Source: an uncultured Clostridia bacterium (GTDB taxonomy: Bacteria; Bacillota; Clostridia; Oscillospirales; Acutalibacteraceae). From it: DNA of 64,000 nucleotides. Below the pieces are notes generated by a model. The model saw only the letters and a program-made list of their open reading frames with translations, made no database searches and was not told where the DNA came from. The stretch spans positions 1 to 64,000 of the forward strand of contig CANRNQ010000004.1 of assembly GCA_947632045.1 (NCBI GenBank), given 5' to 3'. How positions within the stretch are numbered: position 1 is the stretch's first letter; every line of letters begins with the position of its first letter. Positions 47,583 to 56,356 of the stretch are shown piece after piece. Made by a program: the position numbers and the translations under genes.

Positions 47583-47977
47583 GCCGGGGTTCTCCTTCCT
47601 GTGTACCAAACTTTTTTGTAAATATTGTGGGATTTGCCCAAAAAATTATAATTTGGACAAGCCTCAACTATCTTTCAATCTATATAATACCAAGATTTGA
47701 CTTCAAATTCAATAGTTTTTTTATTTTTTTACTCTTATTTATTGTGAATTTTTCAAATTGAAGCTTATCGGCGCAAGCTGAGGGTATGTAAAGGGTATTT
47801 GAGAAAAGGAAATTGGCTTTTTGGCCTTTGCGGCGCTGTTTTATTATAGTATATAACGCCTGTCGAAAAATATAACATTGTAACGCGGGGGCGGGTTTTG
47901 GCGGGAGGGAGCGAGAGAGGGAAGGGATTTGCCGAGCTGTTATATTTTGTATCACGCTTTATTAATATAAGATAACC
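47583..47977. other. upstream region of the glycogen operon
   Basis: AT-rich, no gene supported. On the minus strand several TATAAT/TATTAT-like boxes occur within 110 bp of glgB, but none has a well-spaced -35, so the glgB promoter is not assigned. A small open frame here (47680-47955) has no SD and is not counted. Confidence 0.4.
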
Positions 47978-48002
47978 TATATATATATATATATATATAT
48001 AT
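47978..48002. repeat. (TA)12 dinucleotide repeat
   Basis: About 25 bp of uninterrupted alternating TA, 63 bp upstream of the -35 box of the dockerin gene and between two divergent transcription units. Such tracts are prone to slippage and unwinding. Confidence 0.9.
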
Positions 48003-48065
48003 GATGAATTAGCTAACTATTCAGTCTGCACAAAAATAATACAATAAAATCTGTAAAATAGAACA

Positions 48066-48095
48066 TTGAAAAGGCTGTCGTAGAAATTGTATAAT
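48066..48095 (+). promoter_or_regulatory. promoter of the dockerin gene at 48.2 kb
   Basis: TTGAAA, 18-bp spacer, TATAAT, about 85 bp before the start codon. Confidence 0.6.
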
Positions 48096-48179
48096 ATTTA
48101 TAGCTTAGGAGCGAATTTTTTGTTATTAGTTGTGGAATTTTAAATATTTTGCAACTCAAGGCATTAGGAGGAATTGGAT

Positions 48180-50039
48180 ATGACCGGATTTAAATCGACA
48201 CGTCGACCACTCAGCATTCTGCTCTCGGTCTTGATTATTTTGTTGTCCCTCGCGGCGGCGACAATACCGCTTACGATAAATGCAAATGCGGCAGCCCCAG
48301 CAAGAGTTTATTTTCAACCACATGGAGAATGGGAAAAAGACGGGGCAACTTTTAAAGTTTTTTTTAGTTCTACTCGCAGCGGAACCGGCTACACCCTTCA
48401 TGCAGCATATCTAACCGGAGATAACATTAGACTTTATTGGGCTGATGTTCCAAGCAATTTAAGCCCCTCTAAAATATCTTTCGCACGTTATGATTCAAAC
48501 GGTACTACATATTGGAACGGTCAAGTAACAAATCAAACATACAATAAGAATTATTTATACACCCTAAGTGGAAACCATGATAGTCCATCATGCGCCTCAA
48601 CTCCTTTTTCTACTTCTACCAAACCAACCTTTATAGTTGTAGGAGATAGTACACTTTTTGGCAGCACATGGTCCCCTAGTAGTTCATCCGGCAATACACT
48701 AACCTACGACTCAACTTTGGGATATTGGAAAAAAGTATACAATAATGTTTCAAGTACATTTAAATATAAAGTAACGCAATATAAATCTGATAATTCATGG
48801 ACAAATACATTTCCCACTGCTGGCGGAGATAATGACCATAACTTAACTTGTGATATAACAAAAAAATCAAATGTAACCATATATTTCGATCCTTTTAAAG
48901 AAGATGCAGATGCAGCTCAAACTGTATGGGCGAAAGCCGACGCACTTCCAGACACATACACAGTTCGGTTGACAGATGATCAAGGTGTTGTCTACGGAAA
49001 CGATAAAACGCCAATGACACAGGCAAGCTCAACATCAGACTACACTGCCACCTTTAAGAATATCAAGAAAGGAACTGCAAAATGCACTATTTATAAGAAT
49101 GGAAGCACCTCAGGAACGACGCATGAAATAACAACAATCAACCAATGGGACGCAACCGTTACCATTAAATTAAATTCGAGTGGTACTTGGCAAACCCCAG
49201 ATATAGTCTACCCAACTTATCGAATTTATGGAACAAGCGACATTTTCGGTAGTGAATCACCTAATAATGATCTTACAGCTAATAAACTTGAATATAATTT
49301 GTCAAATAACGAATATGCGCCTACCAATTCATTTTCTGTAAAAAACAATGGCGAATACTGGTACAATGTTTCAAAAAACGGTGCATCAAAATGGGATTAC
49401 AACAAAGATATTCAAATTGCCCATGACAACAGCAAAATAAGCATTACATATAAAGTAGCAAACAACACCGATTTAGGTACAGGCGACGAAAAAATCACGA
49501 AACCGACCTACACCTATAACGGAAAAAATTTCACATTAGCCTCCGCAGAAACCGGAGCAAGCCCAATCGATCATCAACGCTATCAAAGCGAGCAGTTTAC
49601 TTGGGACGGACATACAACAGCATATCAAATCACCGGCGCGATTGACCAACCGATTAATATAACAGATAGCCTCCAGTCAGGCTGCAAAATCACGCTTTAT
49701 TATGATGAGGTCAATCACAAATTAGCTTATGAGATTGAGCAGCCGCCAGAAAACAAGAACCACTACGGCGACATAAACAACGACAAAAAATACAATGTTA
49801 TCGACGCTTATATTATCCGTAAAATAGTTGACGCGGGAGATGATGCTGACGCTCTTAAGGCTATCGGTCTTGCAGACGGCGAGAATGCCTTGGAATATAA
49901 GCTCGCAGACGTCAACAATGACAACAAAGTAAACTCTGACGACTTAGAGCTTATGAACGACTATATTGTCGGAAACATTCAAGCCGGTACATTGGGTGGC
50001 AATCACATTGAAGAGGAATACGACGAGTCCGCACCATAA
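48180..50039 (+). CDS. secreted dockerin protein with putative starch-binding modules
   Basis: A 619-residue extracellular protein with no recognisable catalytic motif. Signal peptide about 1-39 (LSILLSVLIILLSLAAATIPLTINANAAA). Beta-rich, aromatic-rich modules follow: about 40-135, 145-250 (TFIVVGDSTLFGSTWSPSS, resembling pullulanase X25-type or starch-binding modules), 255-345, and 345-520. A type I dockerin occupies about 528-600 (HYGDINNDKKYNVIDAY, KLADVNNDNKVNSDDLEL), then an acidic tail. Sequence is rich in Asn, Thr, Ser and Lys and notably AT-rich compared with neighbours. Non-catalytic dockerin proteins that bind starch are known in R. bromii; a similar role is inferred from domains and the glycogen-gene context. 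AGGAGG 8 nt upstream fixes the start. Confidence 0.8.
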   Translation: MTGFKSTRRPLSILLSVLIILLSLAAATIPLTINANAAAPARVYFQPHGEWEKDGATFKVFFSSTRSGTGYTLHAAYLTGDNIRLYWADVPSNLSPSKISFARYDSNGTTYWNGQVTNQTYNKNYLYTLSGNHDSPSCASTPFSTSTKPTFIVVGDSTLFGSTWSPSSSSGNTLTYDSTLGYWKKVYNNVSSTFKYKVTQYKSDNSWTNTFPTAGGDNDHNLTCDITKKSNVTIYFDPFKEDADAAQTVWAKADALPDTYTVRLTDDQGVVYGNDKTPMTQASSTSDYTATFKNIKKGTAKCTIYKNGSTSGTTHEITTINQWDATVTIKLNSSGTWQTPDIVYPTYRIYGTSDIFGSESPNNDLTANKLEYNLSNNEYAPTNSFSVKNNGEYWYNVSKNGASKWDYNKDIQIAHDNSKISITYKVANNTDLGTGDEKITKPTYTYNGKNFTLASAETGASPIDHQRYQSEQFTWDGHTTAYQITGAIDQPINITDSLQSGCKITLYYDEVNHKLAYEIEQPPENKNHYGDINNDKKYNVIDAYIIRKIVDAGDDADALKAIGLADGENALEYKLADVNNDNKVNSDDLELMNDYIVGNIQAGTLGGNHIEEEYDESAP

Positions 50040-50106
50040 TTTTTTAATTAGCTTTCATTCATATTTCTATATACCTCTTATGGATGTAAGAATTTGACCA
50101 TTTTGT

Positions 50107-50140
50107 ACGAAAGGGACGCTCGCGAGGGCGTCCCTTTCGT
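50107..50140. terminator. bidirectional terminator between dockerin gene and proA
   Basis: ACGAAAGGGACGC pairs with GCGTCCCTTTCGT, a perfect 13-bp stem, between convergent genes. Confidence 0.75.
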
Positions 50141-50250
50141 ATGCGCGAATACGCAAGCTTATTTTCTCCCCGCCGCAGGCAAGGCCGATTTTGGGCGCGA
50201 GAGCTTGAGCGAAAAAAGAAGCCGGCGCTGTGCGCCGACTCTTGCTGTCT

Positions 50251-51495
50251 TTATCTTATCTGACCGTTTCCGTTGATTATAAATTTCATCGAGGTAAGCT
50301 CGTTCAGCCCCATAGGCCCTCTTGCGTGGAGCTTCTGAGTGGAAATGCCTATCTCCGCTCCGAGTCCGAACTCGCCGCCGTCGGTGAACCTTGTCGAGGC
50401 GTTCACATAAACTGCCGCGCTGTCTACTCCCGATGTGAATATGCGCGCGTTTTCGTAATTCTCGGTGACTATGCACTCGCTGTGGCCGCTCGAATATTTG
50501 GCTATGTGCTCCATGGCCTCTTCAAGGCTGTCAACCACCCTGATTGCAAGCTTTAAATCGAGATATTCGGTGTACCAGTCGTCCTCGGTCGCGGGGATAA
50601 CACTTTCGCCGAGTATGGCTCTCGTTTTCTCGCAGCCGTGTATTTCAACGCCCTTTTCGTCAAGCCTTGCTTTTATAAGCGGCAGTGCCCTTTCAGCCGC
50701 GTTTTTGTGAACCAGCACGGTTTCTATCGCGTTGCACACCGACGGGCGGGAGGTTTTTGCGTTGAAGATTATATTCGCCGCCATATTGGGGTCGCCGCTC
50801 TCGTCTACATAAACATGGCAGTTTCCTACGCCGGTTTCAATGACAGGAACCTTGGAATTTTCAACCACCGCCCTGATAAGACCAGCTCCGCCCCTCGGAA
50901 TGAGAACGTCAAGATATTCGCTCAGACCCATCATCTCAACCGACGATTGGCGCGAGGTATCCTCGACAAGCTGTATCGAGTCCTCCGGCAGTCCCGCCGA
51001 GGCGACCGCCCTTCTCATTACCTCGGCTATGCTCTTGTTTGAGTTTATTGCCTCCTTGCCGCCCCTGAGTATGACCGCGCTGCCCGCCTTAAGGCAGAGC
51101 GCGGCTGCGTCTGCCGTGACGTTTGGACGAGCCTCGAATATTATGCCTATGACTCCCATGGGAACGCGCACCTTGCGTATCTCAAGCCCGTTTTCAAGCA
51201 CCTTTCCGCTCAGCGTTTCGCCTATCGGGTCGGGCAGTGCGGCAACCTGCTCGCAACCCTCGGCCATGCCGTCTATTCTCGCGTCCGTCAGCAGCAGCCT
51301 GTCTATCAGCGACTCGCGAAGCCCCGCCTTGCGGCCGTTTTCTATATCCTCGGCGTTCGCCGCCTTTATCTTTTCTCTCTCGTCCCTCAGCGCCTTCGCT
51401 ATCGCCGTCAGCGCTTCGCTTTTTTTGCCTCCTGCCGTGGCGAGTACTCTGCTTGCCTTCTTGGCCCTTTCTCCCATTTGTTCAAGAACAGTCAT
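50251..51495 (-). CDS. proA: glutamate-5-semialdehyde dehydrogenase
   Basis: Reduces gamma-glutamyl phosphate to glutamate semialdehyde in proline synthesis. The 414-residue protein of the aldehyde dehydrogenase superfamily shows VPMGVIGIIFEARPNVT, ILRGGKEAINSNK, and the catalytic cysteine in NAKTSRPSVCNAIET. Start chosen at MTVLEQM with GGGAGAG 5 nt upstream. It lies 14 bp after the proB stop in a two-gene operon. Confidence 0.96.
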   Translation of the reverse strand: MTVLEQMGERAKKASRVLATAGGKKSEALTAIAKALRDEREKIKAANAEDIENGRKAGLRESLIDRLLLTDARIDGMAEGCEQVAALPDPIGETLSGKVLENGLEIRKVRVPMGVIGIIFEARPNVTADAAALCLKAGSAVILRGGKEAINSNKSIAEVMRRAVASAGLPEDSIQLVEDTSRQSSVEMMGLSEYLDVLIPRGGAGLIRAVVENSKVPVIETGVGNCHVYVDESGDPNMAANIIFNAKTSRPSVCNAIETVLVHKNAAERALPLIKARLDEKGVEIHGCEKTRAILGESVIPATEDDWYTEYLDLKLAIRVVDSLEEAMEHIAKYSSGHSECIVTENYENARIFTSGVDSAAVYVNASTRFTDGGEFGLGAEIGISTQKLHARGPMGLNELTSMKFIINGNGQIR

Positions 51496-51509
51496 ATTTT
51501 CTCTCCCTT

Positions 51510-52301
51510 TCAAAATAATTGCTGCGGCGCAAACGTCGTGCCTATGCCCTTGTTGTCTATCAAATCATAGAGATTTTCCGGCCTCTTGCCGTTTATTATG
51601 CTGCACACTATGCCGGACTCTGTGACCCTCTGCGCGGCGCTCAGCTTTGTCTTCATACCTCCGGTGCCGCGGTTAGAGCCCGCTCCGTCCGCCGCCATTT
51701 CGAATATTTTTTCGTCTATCCTTGGAATAGAGGTTATCAGCTTTGCGTCCTCAAACTGCCTTGGATTTTTGTCGTACAGACCGTCTATGTCCGAGAGTAT
51801 TATCAGCCTGTCGGCTCCTATCATTGTCGCGACCATCGCCGAGAGCATATCGTTATCGCCGAAGTTTTCGCCCGGCATCTCGTCTATCGCCACCGTGTCG
51901 TTTTCGTTTACAATTGGCAGGATATTCATATCAAACAGAGTTTCGACCGTGTTTATAACATTATTCTGCTTCGGCTCGGTTTCTACAACGTGCTTTGTCA
52001 AAAGTATCTGCGCGACCGTATGGTTATATTCGCCGAAAAACTTGTCGTACATAAACATCAGCTCGCACTGTCCCACTGCCGCGAGCGCCTGGAGCTGCTT
52101 TGTTTCCTTGGGTCTGCTCGGCAGGGCAAGCTTGCCCATTCCGACGGCTATCGCGCCCGAGCTTACAAGGAGGATTTTATTCCCTCTGTTTTGAAGGTCG
52201 CACAGCACCTTGCACAGCTGCTCCATTCTGCGGAAATTAAGCCTTCCGTTTTCATATGTCAGTGTGGAGGTTCCCACCTTTACTACTATTTTCTCTCCCA
52301 T
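51510..52301 (-). CDS. proB: glutamate 5-kinase (short form, no PUA domain)
   Basis: Phosphorylates glutamate, the first and feedback-regulated step of proline synthesis. The 263-residue amino-acid-kinase domain has VVKVGTSTLT, ILLVSSGAIAVGMG, NENDTVAI, LSDIDGLYD and GTGGMKTKLSAAQ. The C-terminal PUA domain of the E. coli enzyme is absent, which is common in some Firmicutes. Start at MGEKIVVKVG; the upstream in-frame stretch overlaps the promoter. Confidence 0.95.
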   Translation of the reverse strand: MGEKIVVKVGTSTLTYENGRLNFRRMEQLCKVLCDLQNRGNKILLVSSGAIAVGMGKLALPSRPKETKQLQALAAVGQCELMFMYDKFFGEYNHTVAQILLTKHVVETEPKQNNVINTVETLFDMNILPIVNENDTVAIDEMPGENFGDNDMLSAMVATMIGADRLIILSDIDGLYDKNPRQFEDAKLITSIPRIDEKIFEMAADGAGSNRGTGGMKTKLSAAQRVTESGIVCSIINGKRPENLYDLIDNKGIGTTFAPQQLF

Positions 52302-52332
52302 TTGATTTCCCCATTTCTCTTGTGATAAAAGC

Positions 52333-52361
52333 ATTTTAACACATTAATACAATAGCTGCAA
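52333..52361 (-). promoter_or_regulatory. promoter of proBA
   Basis: TTGCAG, 17-bp spacer, TAAAAT on the minus strand, about 32 bp before proB. Confidence 0.5.
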
Positions 52362-52386
52362 CCGCCTTTGGGTCGTGCTATCGCAC

Positions 52387-52535
52387 GCTTTCGGGGCGGC
52401 GACGGCGTACTGCCGCAGGCAGTACGGGAAAACGCGGCGCGCAGGACAGCTAAAACGCCACCGGCCGCCGCTAACGCCGCGTTTTCGGTAAATTTCCGCC
52501 GCAGGCGGAAATTTACCCGTCGCCGCCCCGAAAGC
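52387..52535. repeat. cloverleaf element G
   Basis: A perfect 19-bp outer stem: 52387-52405 with 52517-52535 (GCTTTCGGGGCGGCGACGG and its complement). Arm 1: CGTACTGCC/GGCAGTACG (52406-52426). Arm 2: GAAAACGCGGCG (52428-52439) with CGCCGCGTTTTC (52475-52486). Arm 3: GTAAATTTCCGCC/GGCGGAAATTTAC (52488-52516). Only single bases are unpaired at the junction. It lies 17 bp after the fumarase beta stop. Confidence 0.92.
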
Positions 52536-52552
52536 AGTCCTCTCGCTCAAAA

Positions 52553-53107
52553 TTAACCGCGCTCCTCCGAATAGCGCTTTACTCCGTCCTCGTACACATT
52601 ATTGCCCCGACAGTCTATCGCGACTATGCACGGAAAATCCTCGACCGTATATCTGCGCACCGCCTCGGTGCCGAGATCCTCATAGCAGAGCAGCTCCTCC
52701 CGCTTTATGCTCTTGGCTATCAGTGCCGCCGCTCCGCCTATGCAGGCAAAATATACGCCCTTGTTCCTAATTATCGAGTCTATTACCTCCTGCGACCGCG
52801 CCCCCTTGCCTATCATTCCGCGAAGCCCGAGGTCCATAAGCGCCTGAGCGTATTTGTCCATGCGGTAGCTCGACGTCGGGCCGGCGGGCCCGACCGCATA
52901 TCCGGGCTTTGCCGGTGCGGGCCCAACATAATATATGAGCTCACCCTTAATATCAACAGGCAGCTCCTCTCCCCTTTCTATCAGCTCGTACAGCCTTTTA
53001 TGCGCGGCGTCGCGGCCTGTGAGCATGGTGCCGCTGAGCAAAACGCTCTCGCCCGCCTTTAAATCCAAAACGTCCGCCTCTGTCAGCGGAAGATTAAGCC
53101 TTTTCAT
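52553..53107 (-). CDS. class I fumarate hydratase, beta subunit
   Basis: A 184-residue small subunit of the two-component 4Fe-4S fumarase (or L-tartrate dehydratase family). It contains SGTMLTGRDAAHKRL, YYVGPAPAKPGYAVGPAGPTSSYRMD and MIGKGARSQEV, all typical of the beta component. Start at MKRLNLPL with GGGGG upstream. It follows the alpha gene by 17 bp. Fumarase activity is the more likely, given the absence of tartrate genes. Confidence 0.92.
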   Translation of the reverse strand: MKRLNLPLTEADVLDLKAGESVLLSGTMLTGRDAAHKRLYELIERGEELPVDIKGELIYYVGPAPAKPGYAVGPAGPTSSYRMDKYAQALMDLGLRGMIGKGARSQEVIDSIIRNKGVYFACIGGAAALIAKSIKREELLCYEDLGTEAVRRYTVEDFPCIVAIDCRGNNVYEDGVKRYSEERG

Positions 53108-53124
53108 ATATTTATCCCCCCTAC

Positions 53125-53976
53125 TCAAATGACCGCGCTTTTATGACGCGCCGCGTGACAGCAGATATTTACGGCGACAGGCATTCCGGCAATGTGAGTC
53201 GGGTATGTTTCTATATTGACCCCGAGCGCCGTCACGCTGCCTCCAAGCCCTGCCGGCCCGAAGCCCATTCTGTTTATTGCACTCAGCAGCTCGTCCTCCA
53301 ATTCGGCGTAGCGCTCGTCGCTGTTTTTCGTGTCTATATCCCTGAGCGTCGCCATTTTGGCAAGCTGAGCCGCCTTTTCAAACGTGCCGCCTATTCCAAC
53401 TCCCACGACCATCGGCGGGCATGGGTTAGGGCCCGCTTTTCTCACCGTGTCGAGTATAAATTCCTTTACGCCCTCCACGCCCTTGGACGGCGTGAGCATT
53501 GCCGTTGCGGACATATTTTCGCTGCCGAAGCCCTTGCCTCCGGCAAGAATTTTGATTTTGTCGCCGCTGACTATCCTCGTATGTATCACTGCGGGAGTGT
53601 TGTCCCCTGTATTTACGCGGTCAAAAACCGGGTCGCTTACTACGCTCTTGCGCAAATAGCCGTCCTCGTACGCCCTGCGCACGCCCTCCAAAACCGCGTC
53701 CTCAAAGCTACCGTCCTCTATGACCACCTTGTCGCCGTATTCTACAAAGAGAACCGCCATACCCGTGTCCTGACATATAGGTATCTGCTCCTCCGCCGCG
53801 ATTTTATTGTTTTCCAGAAGCTGTGACAGCACGCTCCTCCCTACCGGCGATTTTTCCCGTTTTAGTCCGTCCTTCAGAGCCGCTGTGATATCGTCGCCTA
53901 TAAAATAATTGCAGTCCATAAAGAGCTTTTTCACTGTGTCGGTTATGATCTGCGCCTTGATTTTTCTTATATTCAT
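53125..53976 (-). CDS. class I fumarate hydratase, alpha subunit
   Basis: The 283-residue catalytic subunit that hydrates fumarate to malate using an oxygen-labile 4Fe-4S cluster. Cysteines in [27 protein letters not shown] and the C-terminal [10 protein letters not shown] are in the expected places. Start at MNIRKIKAQ with GGAGG 7 nt upstream. With the beta subunit it makes a two-gene operon with its own promoter. Confidence 0.93.
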   Translation of the reverse strand: MNIRKIKAQIITDTVKKLFMDCNYFIGDDITAALKDGLKREKSPVGRSVLSQLLENNKIAAEEQIPICQDTGMAVLFVEYGDKVVIEDGSFEDAVLEGVRRAYEDGYLRKSVVSDPVFDRVNTGDNTPAVIHTRIVSGDKIKILAGGKGFGSENMSATAMLTPSKGVEGVKEFILDTVRKAGPNPCPPMVVGVGIGGTFEKAAQLAKMATLRDIDTKNSDERYAELEDELLSAINRMGFGPAGLGGSVTALGVNIETYPTHIAGMPVAVNICCHAARHKSAVI

Positions 53977-54008
53977 ACCAAATCCTCCGCTGTTCTCCAT
54001 ATTGTTTT

Positions 54009-54037
54009 ATTATAGTCCAAGGCGACGATGTTTTCAA
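54009..54037 (-). promoter_or_regulatory. promoter of fumarase genes
   Basis: TTGAAA, 17-bp spacer, TATAAT on the minus strand, about 32 bp before the alpha subunit gene. Confidence 0.65.
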
Positions 54038-54074
54038 CTGTTTTCGCAGATTAGATAAAGCGCCGCTTTTTTTC

Positions 54075-54103
54075 TTGATATATCATTTTGTATATAATAT
54101 AAT
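54075..54103 (+). promoter_or_regulatory. promoter of the C_GCAxxG_C_C gene
   Basis: TTGATA, 17-bp spacer, TATAAT on the plus strand, about 48 bp before the gene and divergent from fumarase. Confidence 0.6.
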
Positions 54104-54151
54104 ATTTATATAGCTTCAAGCAATTTCATTTTACATTCGGGAGTGATGATA

Positions 54152-54604
54152 ATGACAAAGGCCGAAAGAGCCAAGCAGTACTTCACCGAGGGCTGCAACT
54201 GCGCCCAAGCCGTTTTTTTGGCTTATGCGCAGGACTGCGGCATTGAAAAAGAAACCGCGATGCTGATAGCGAGCGGATTTGGCGGCGGAGTCGGAAGAAT
54301 GAGAGAAATATGCGGGGCCGTGAGCGGTATGGTTATGGCGGCTTCCATGCTTTACGGCAGCAGCGACCCTAACGACAGCGTTAAAAAGCGCGAGCTTTAT
54401 AAAACCGTTCAGACCCTTGCCGGAAAATTCAGAGAAAAAAACGGCTCCATCATCTGCCGCGAGCTTTTGGGACTTGACGGCAACGCAGCCTCCTCGCCTA
54501 CTCCCGAGAAGCGCAGCGAGCAATATTACAAAAAGCGCCCGTGCGCCTTGCTTGTATATGACGCGGCGGAAATACTCGACGAGTATATTAATCTTAAAAA
54601 ATAA
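54152..54604 (+). CDS. C_GCAxxG_C_C family protein
   Basis: A 150-residue cysteine-rich cytosolic protein: YFTEGCNCAQAVFLAYAQDCG, GFGGGVGRMREICGAVSG, GSIICRELLG and KRPCALLVYDAAE give the spaced cysteines that define the family (redox or metal-related; exact function unknown). Start at MTKAERAKQ, 8 nt from CGGGAG. Single-gene unit, transcribed against the surrounding minus-strand genes. Confidence 0.88.
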   Translation: MTKAERAKQYFTEGCNCAQAVFLAYAQDCGIEKETAMLIASGFGGGVGRMREICGAVSGMVMAASMLYGSSDPNDSVKKRELYKTVQTLAGKFREKNGSIICRELLGLDGNAASSPTPEKRSEQYYKKRPCALLVYDAAEILDEYINLKK

Positions 54605-54684
54605 GGCGTCTTTAAAAACGCCCGCCTTTTGCAATGGGCGGACGAAGGTTTTTATCCTGTCAAAATAGGGCTTATCGACAAGCA

Positions 54685-54712
54685 GGGGCTGTCGCACTTT
54701 TGCGGCAGCCCC
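54685..54712 (+). terminator. terminator after the C_GCAxxG_C_C gene
   Basis: GGGGCTGTCGCA and TGCGGCAGCCCC form a 12-bp stem (one G-T pair), followed by GTTATTTTT. A smaller GGCGT/ACGCC hairpin occurs nearer the stop. Confidence 0.8.
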
Positions 54713-54774
54713 GTTATTTTTATATCAAAAATCAATCTCTAACAAACCGCACCTTCCCTCAGGCGCGCCGAAAA

Positions 54775-55173
54775 TCAAAGCTTCATTATATTTCTCCAGT
54801 CGAGGTCGCCTCTCTCAAGGCCGTGGATAAGAACCTCCGCTGTCGCGATGTTGGTCGCAACAGGAATATTGTGCATATCGCAGAGCCTTAAAAGATTTAT
54901 ATCGTTCGGCTCGTGCGGCTTTGGATGAAGCGGGTCGCGGAAAAACAGCAGCATATCCACCTCGTCATAGGCGATCCTCGCGGAGATCTGCTGGTCGCCG
55001 CCCTGTGAGCCGCCCATATAGCGCGTTATGCTGAGCCCGGTCGCCTCGGCAACCATCTTGCCCGTGGTGCCGGTAGCGCAGAGATTATGTCTGCTCAATA
55101 TGCCGCAGTATGCTATGCAAAACTGCACCATCAATTCTTTTTTCTCATCGTGTGCGATTAACGCTATATTCAC
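54775..55173 (-). CDS. mgsA: methylglyoxal synthase
   Basis: Converts dihydroxyacetone phosphate to methylglyoxal, a bypass of lower glycolysis when phosphate is limiting. The 132-residue protein starts [14 protein letters not shown] and contains [41 protein letters not shown] and [11 protein letters not shown]: all catalytic motifs are complete. Start chosen at GTG 55173 (GGAGG 8 nt upstream). Located after minD, an arrangement common in Clostridia. Confidence 0.95.
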   Translation of the reverse strand: MNIALIAHDEKKELMVQFCIAYCGILSRHNLCATGTTGKMVAEATGLSITRYMGGSQGGDQQISARIAYDEVDMLLFFRDPLHPKPHEPNDINLLRLCDMHNIPVATNIATAEVLIHGLERGDLDWRNIMKL

Positions 55174-55304
55174 TTTAAATCCCTCCATTATTTCCTGCCT
55201 GATGTCTGACTGCCTAAATTCTGTTTACTTTCCCGTGTTGTTTAACTGTTTCTTCTTTTCCGTTTCCCATATCCGATTTTACTGTCTAACAACATTTTTA
55301 TCTA

Positions 55305-56042
55305 TCAGCACACCGCAAGCGGAAGCTTTTCGCCCTCTAAGCGCCCCGCTATTCTGCGAAACGCGGTCAGCGCCTTGCACTCCTCCGTGCACGCTATGCC
55401 TCTTTGTATTGCCGCCACCACCTGTAAGCTTTCCGGAACGACGCCGATAAGACGTATTTGAGTTTCGTCGATTATTTCATCAAGATCCGCGTAAAAATTC
55501 ATTTTAAAAAACTCGCGCTTTGATAGCCGGTTGATGACAAGGCAAATATCCTCCTTGCCAAGCTCCGTAAGCCTTCTGCGCACATTTACGCATCCTCTGA
55601 CGCTTGTCGGCTCCGCATTAGCGACTACTATGCAGGTTTGCGCCGGATAAACCGCTGTTTCAAAGCCCTTTCCCACGCCCGCTGGCGAGTCGATTATTAT
55701 TATATCGTATTGGTCTTCAACGCTTTCGATAAACTGCCCCAGAACCCCGGGGCTCAGCTCGTCTTCAGCCTTTTGCGGAGCGGGAATAAGGTAAAGTCCG
55801 TTCGTGTGCGAGCACGGATAAATAATGTGCTCCGTTTTGCAGTTGCCGCTCACAACGTCCGCAATGTCAAAGACAAGGCTTTTGCTCACGCCGAGCATTA
55901 TATCAAGCCCGCGCATACCCGAATCACAATCAATCAGCAGCACGCGCCTATTTCTGCCGGCAAAGGCAACCCCAAGACTTGCGGCGACCGTTGATTTTCC
56001 CGTGCCGCCCTTTCCCGACGCAACAACTATAACCTTGCTCAT
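55305..56042 (-). CDS. minD: MinD-family ATPase
   Basis: A 245-residue deviant-Walker ParA/MinD ATPase (SGKGGTGKST P-loop with Lys11, LIDCDSGMRGLDIMLG, IIIDSPAGVG). MinD positions the division septum by recruiting MinC. Two points are unusual: no minC or minE is adjacent, and the C-terminus (GRLEGEKLPLAVC) lacks the basic amphipathic membrane-targeting helix usually found in MinD. A related MinD/MRP-like role is therefore possible. Its neighbours are mgsA downstream and, upstream, a 540-bp gap with cloverleaf H. Confidence 0.85.
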   Translation of the reverse strand: MSKVIVVASGKGGTGKSTVAASLGVAFAGRNRRVLLIDCDSGMRGLDIMLGVSKSLVFDIADVVSGNCKTEHIIYPCSHTNGLYLIPAPQKAEDELSPGVLGQFIESVEDQYDIIIIDSPAGVGKGFETAVYPAQTCIVVANAEPTSVRGCVNVRRRLTELGKEDICLVINRLSKREFFKMNFYADLDEIIDETQIRLIGVVPESLQVVAAIQRGIACTEECKALTAFRRIAGRLEGEKLPLAVC

Positions 56043-56126
56043 AATCGCCCCTTCACAAATTCATAATAGTGGCAATAGTTACAACAAAAATATAAAATCA
56101 GTATGACAACATATTCCCTACTGTTC

Positions 56127-56155
56127 ATTTTACCATAAATTGTCAAGCGAGTCAA
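56127..56155 (-). promoter_or_regulatory. promoter of minD
   Basis: TTGACT, 17-bp spacer, TAAAAT on the minus strand, about 85 bp before minD. Confidence 0.5.
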
Positions 56156-56275
56156 AATTTTTTTATCAGTTTTTTTAACAAATTTTATATATAATACATA
56201 GTAATATTAACCTAAAGCTATTTAAAAAACTGCATTTTCGTATTAAAAAATCTTAATTTAACACTGTATATTTGC

Positions 56276-56313
56276 CCTCGGCACGCTTTGCCTTACTTTA
56301 ACGGCTGCCGAGG
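56276..56313. repeat. extra hairpin beside element H
   Basis: CCTCGGCA (56276-56283) pairs with TGCCGAGG (56306-56313) across a 22-nt loop, 44 bp from element H. It may be a remnant of a further element arm. No T-run. Confidence 0.4.
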
Positions 56314-56356
56314 CTGTCGCGTTACACGTTGCCGCTATGTGCCTGCGACGGAGTGT

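Noticed and set aside
47680-47955. Small minus-strand frame upstream of glgB
   Set aside because: No SD, unlike any protein I know, and in an AT-rich intergenic region.
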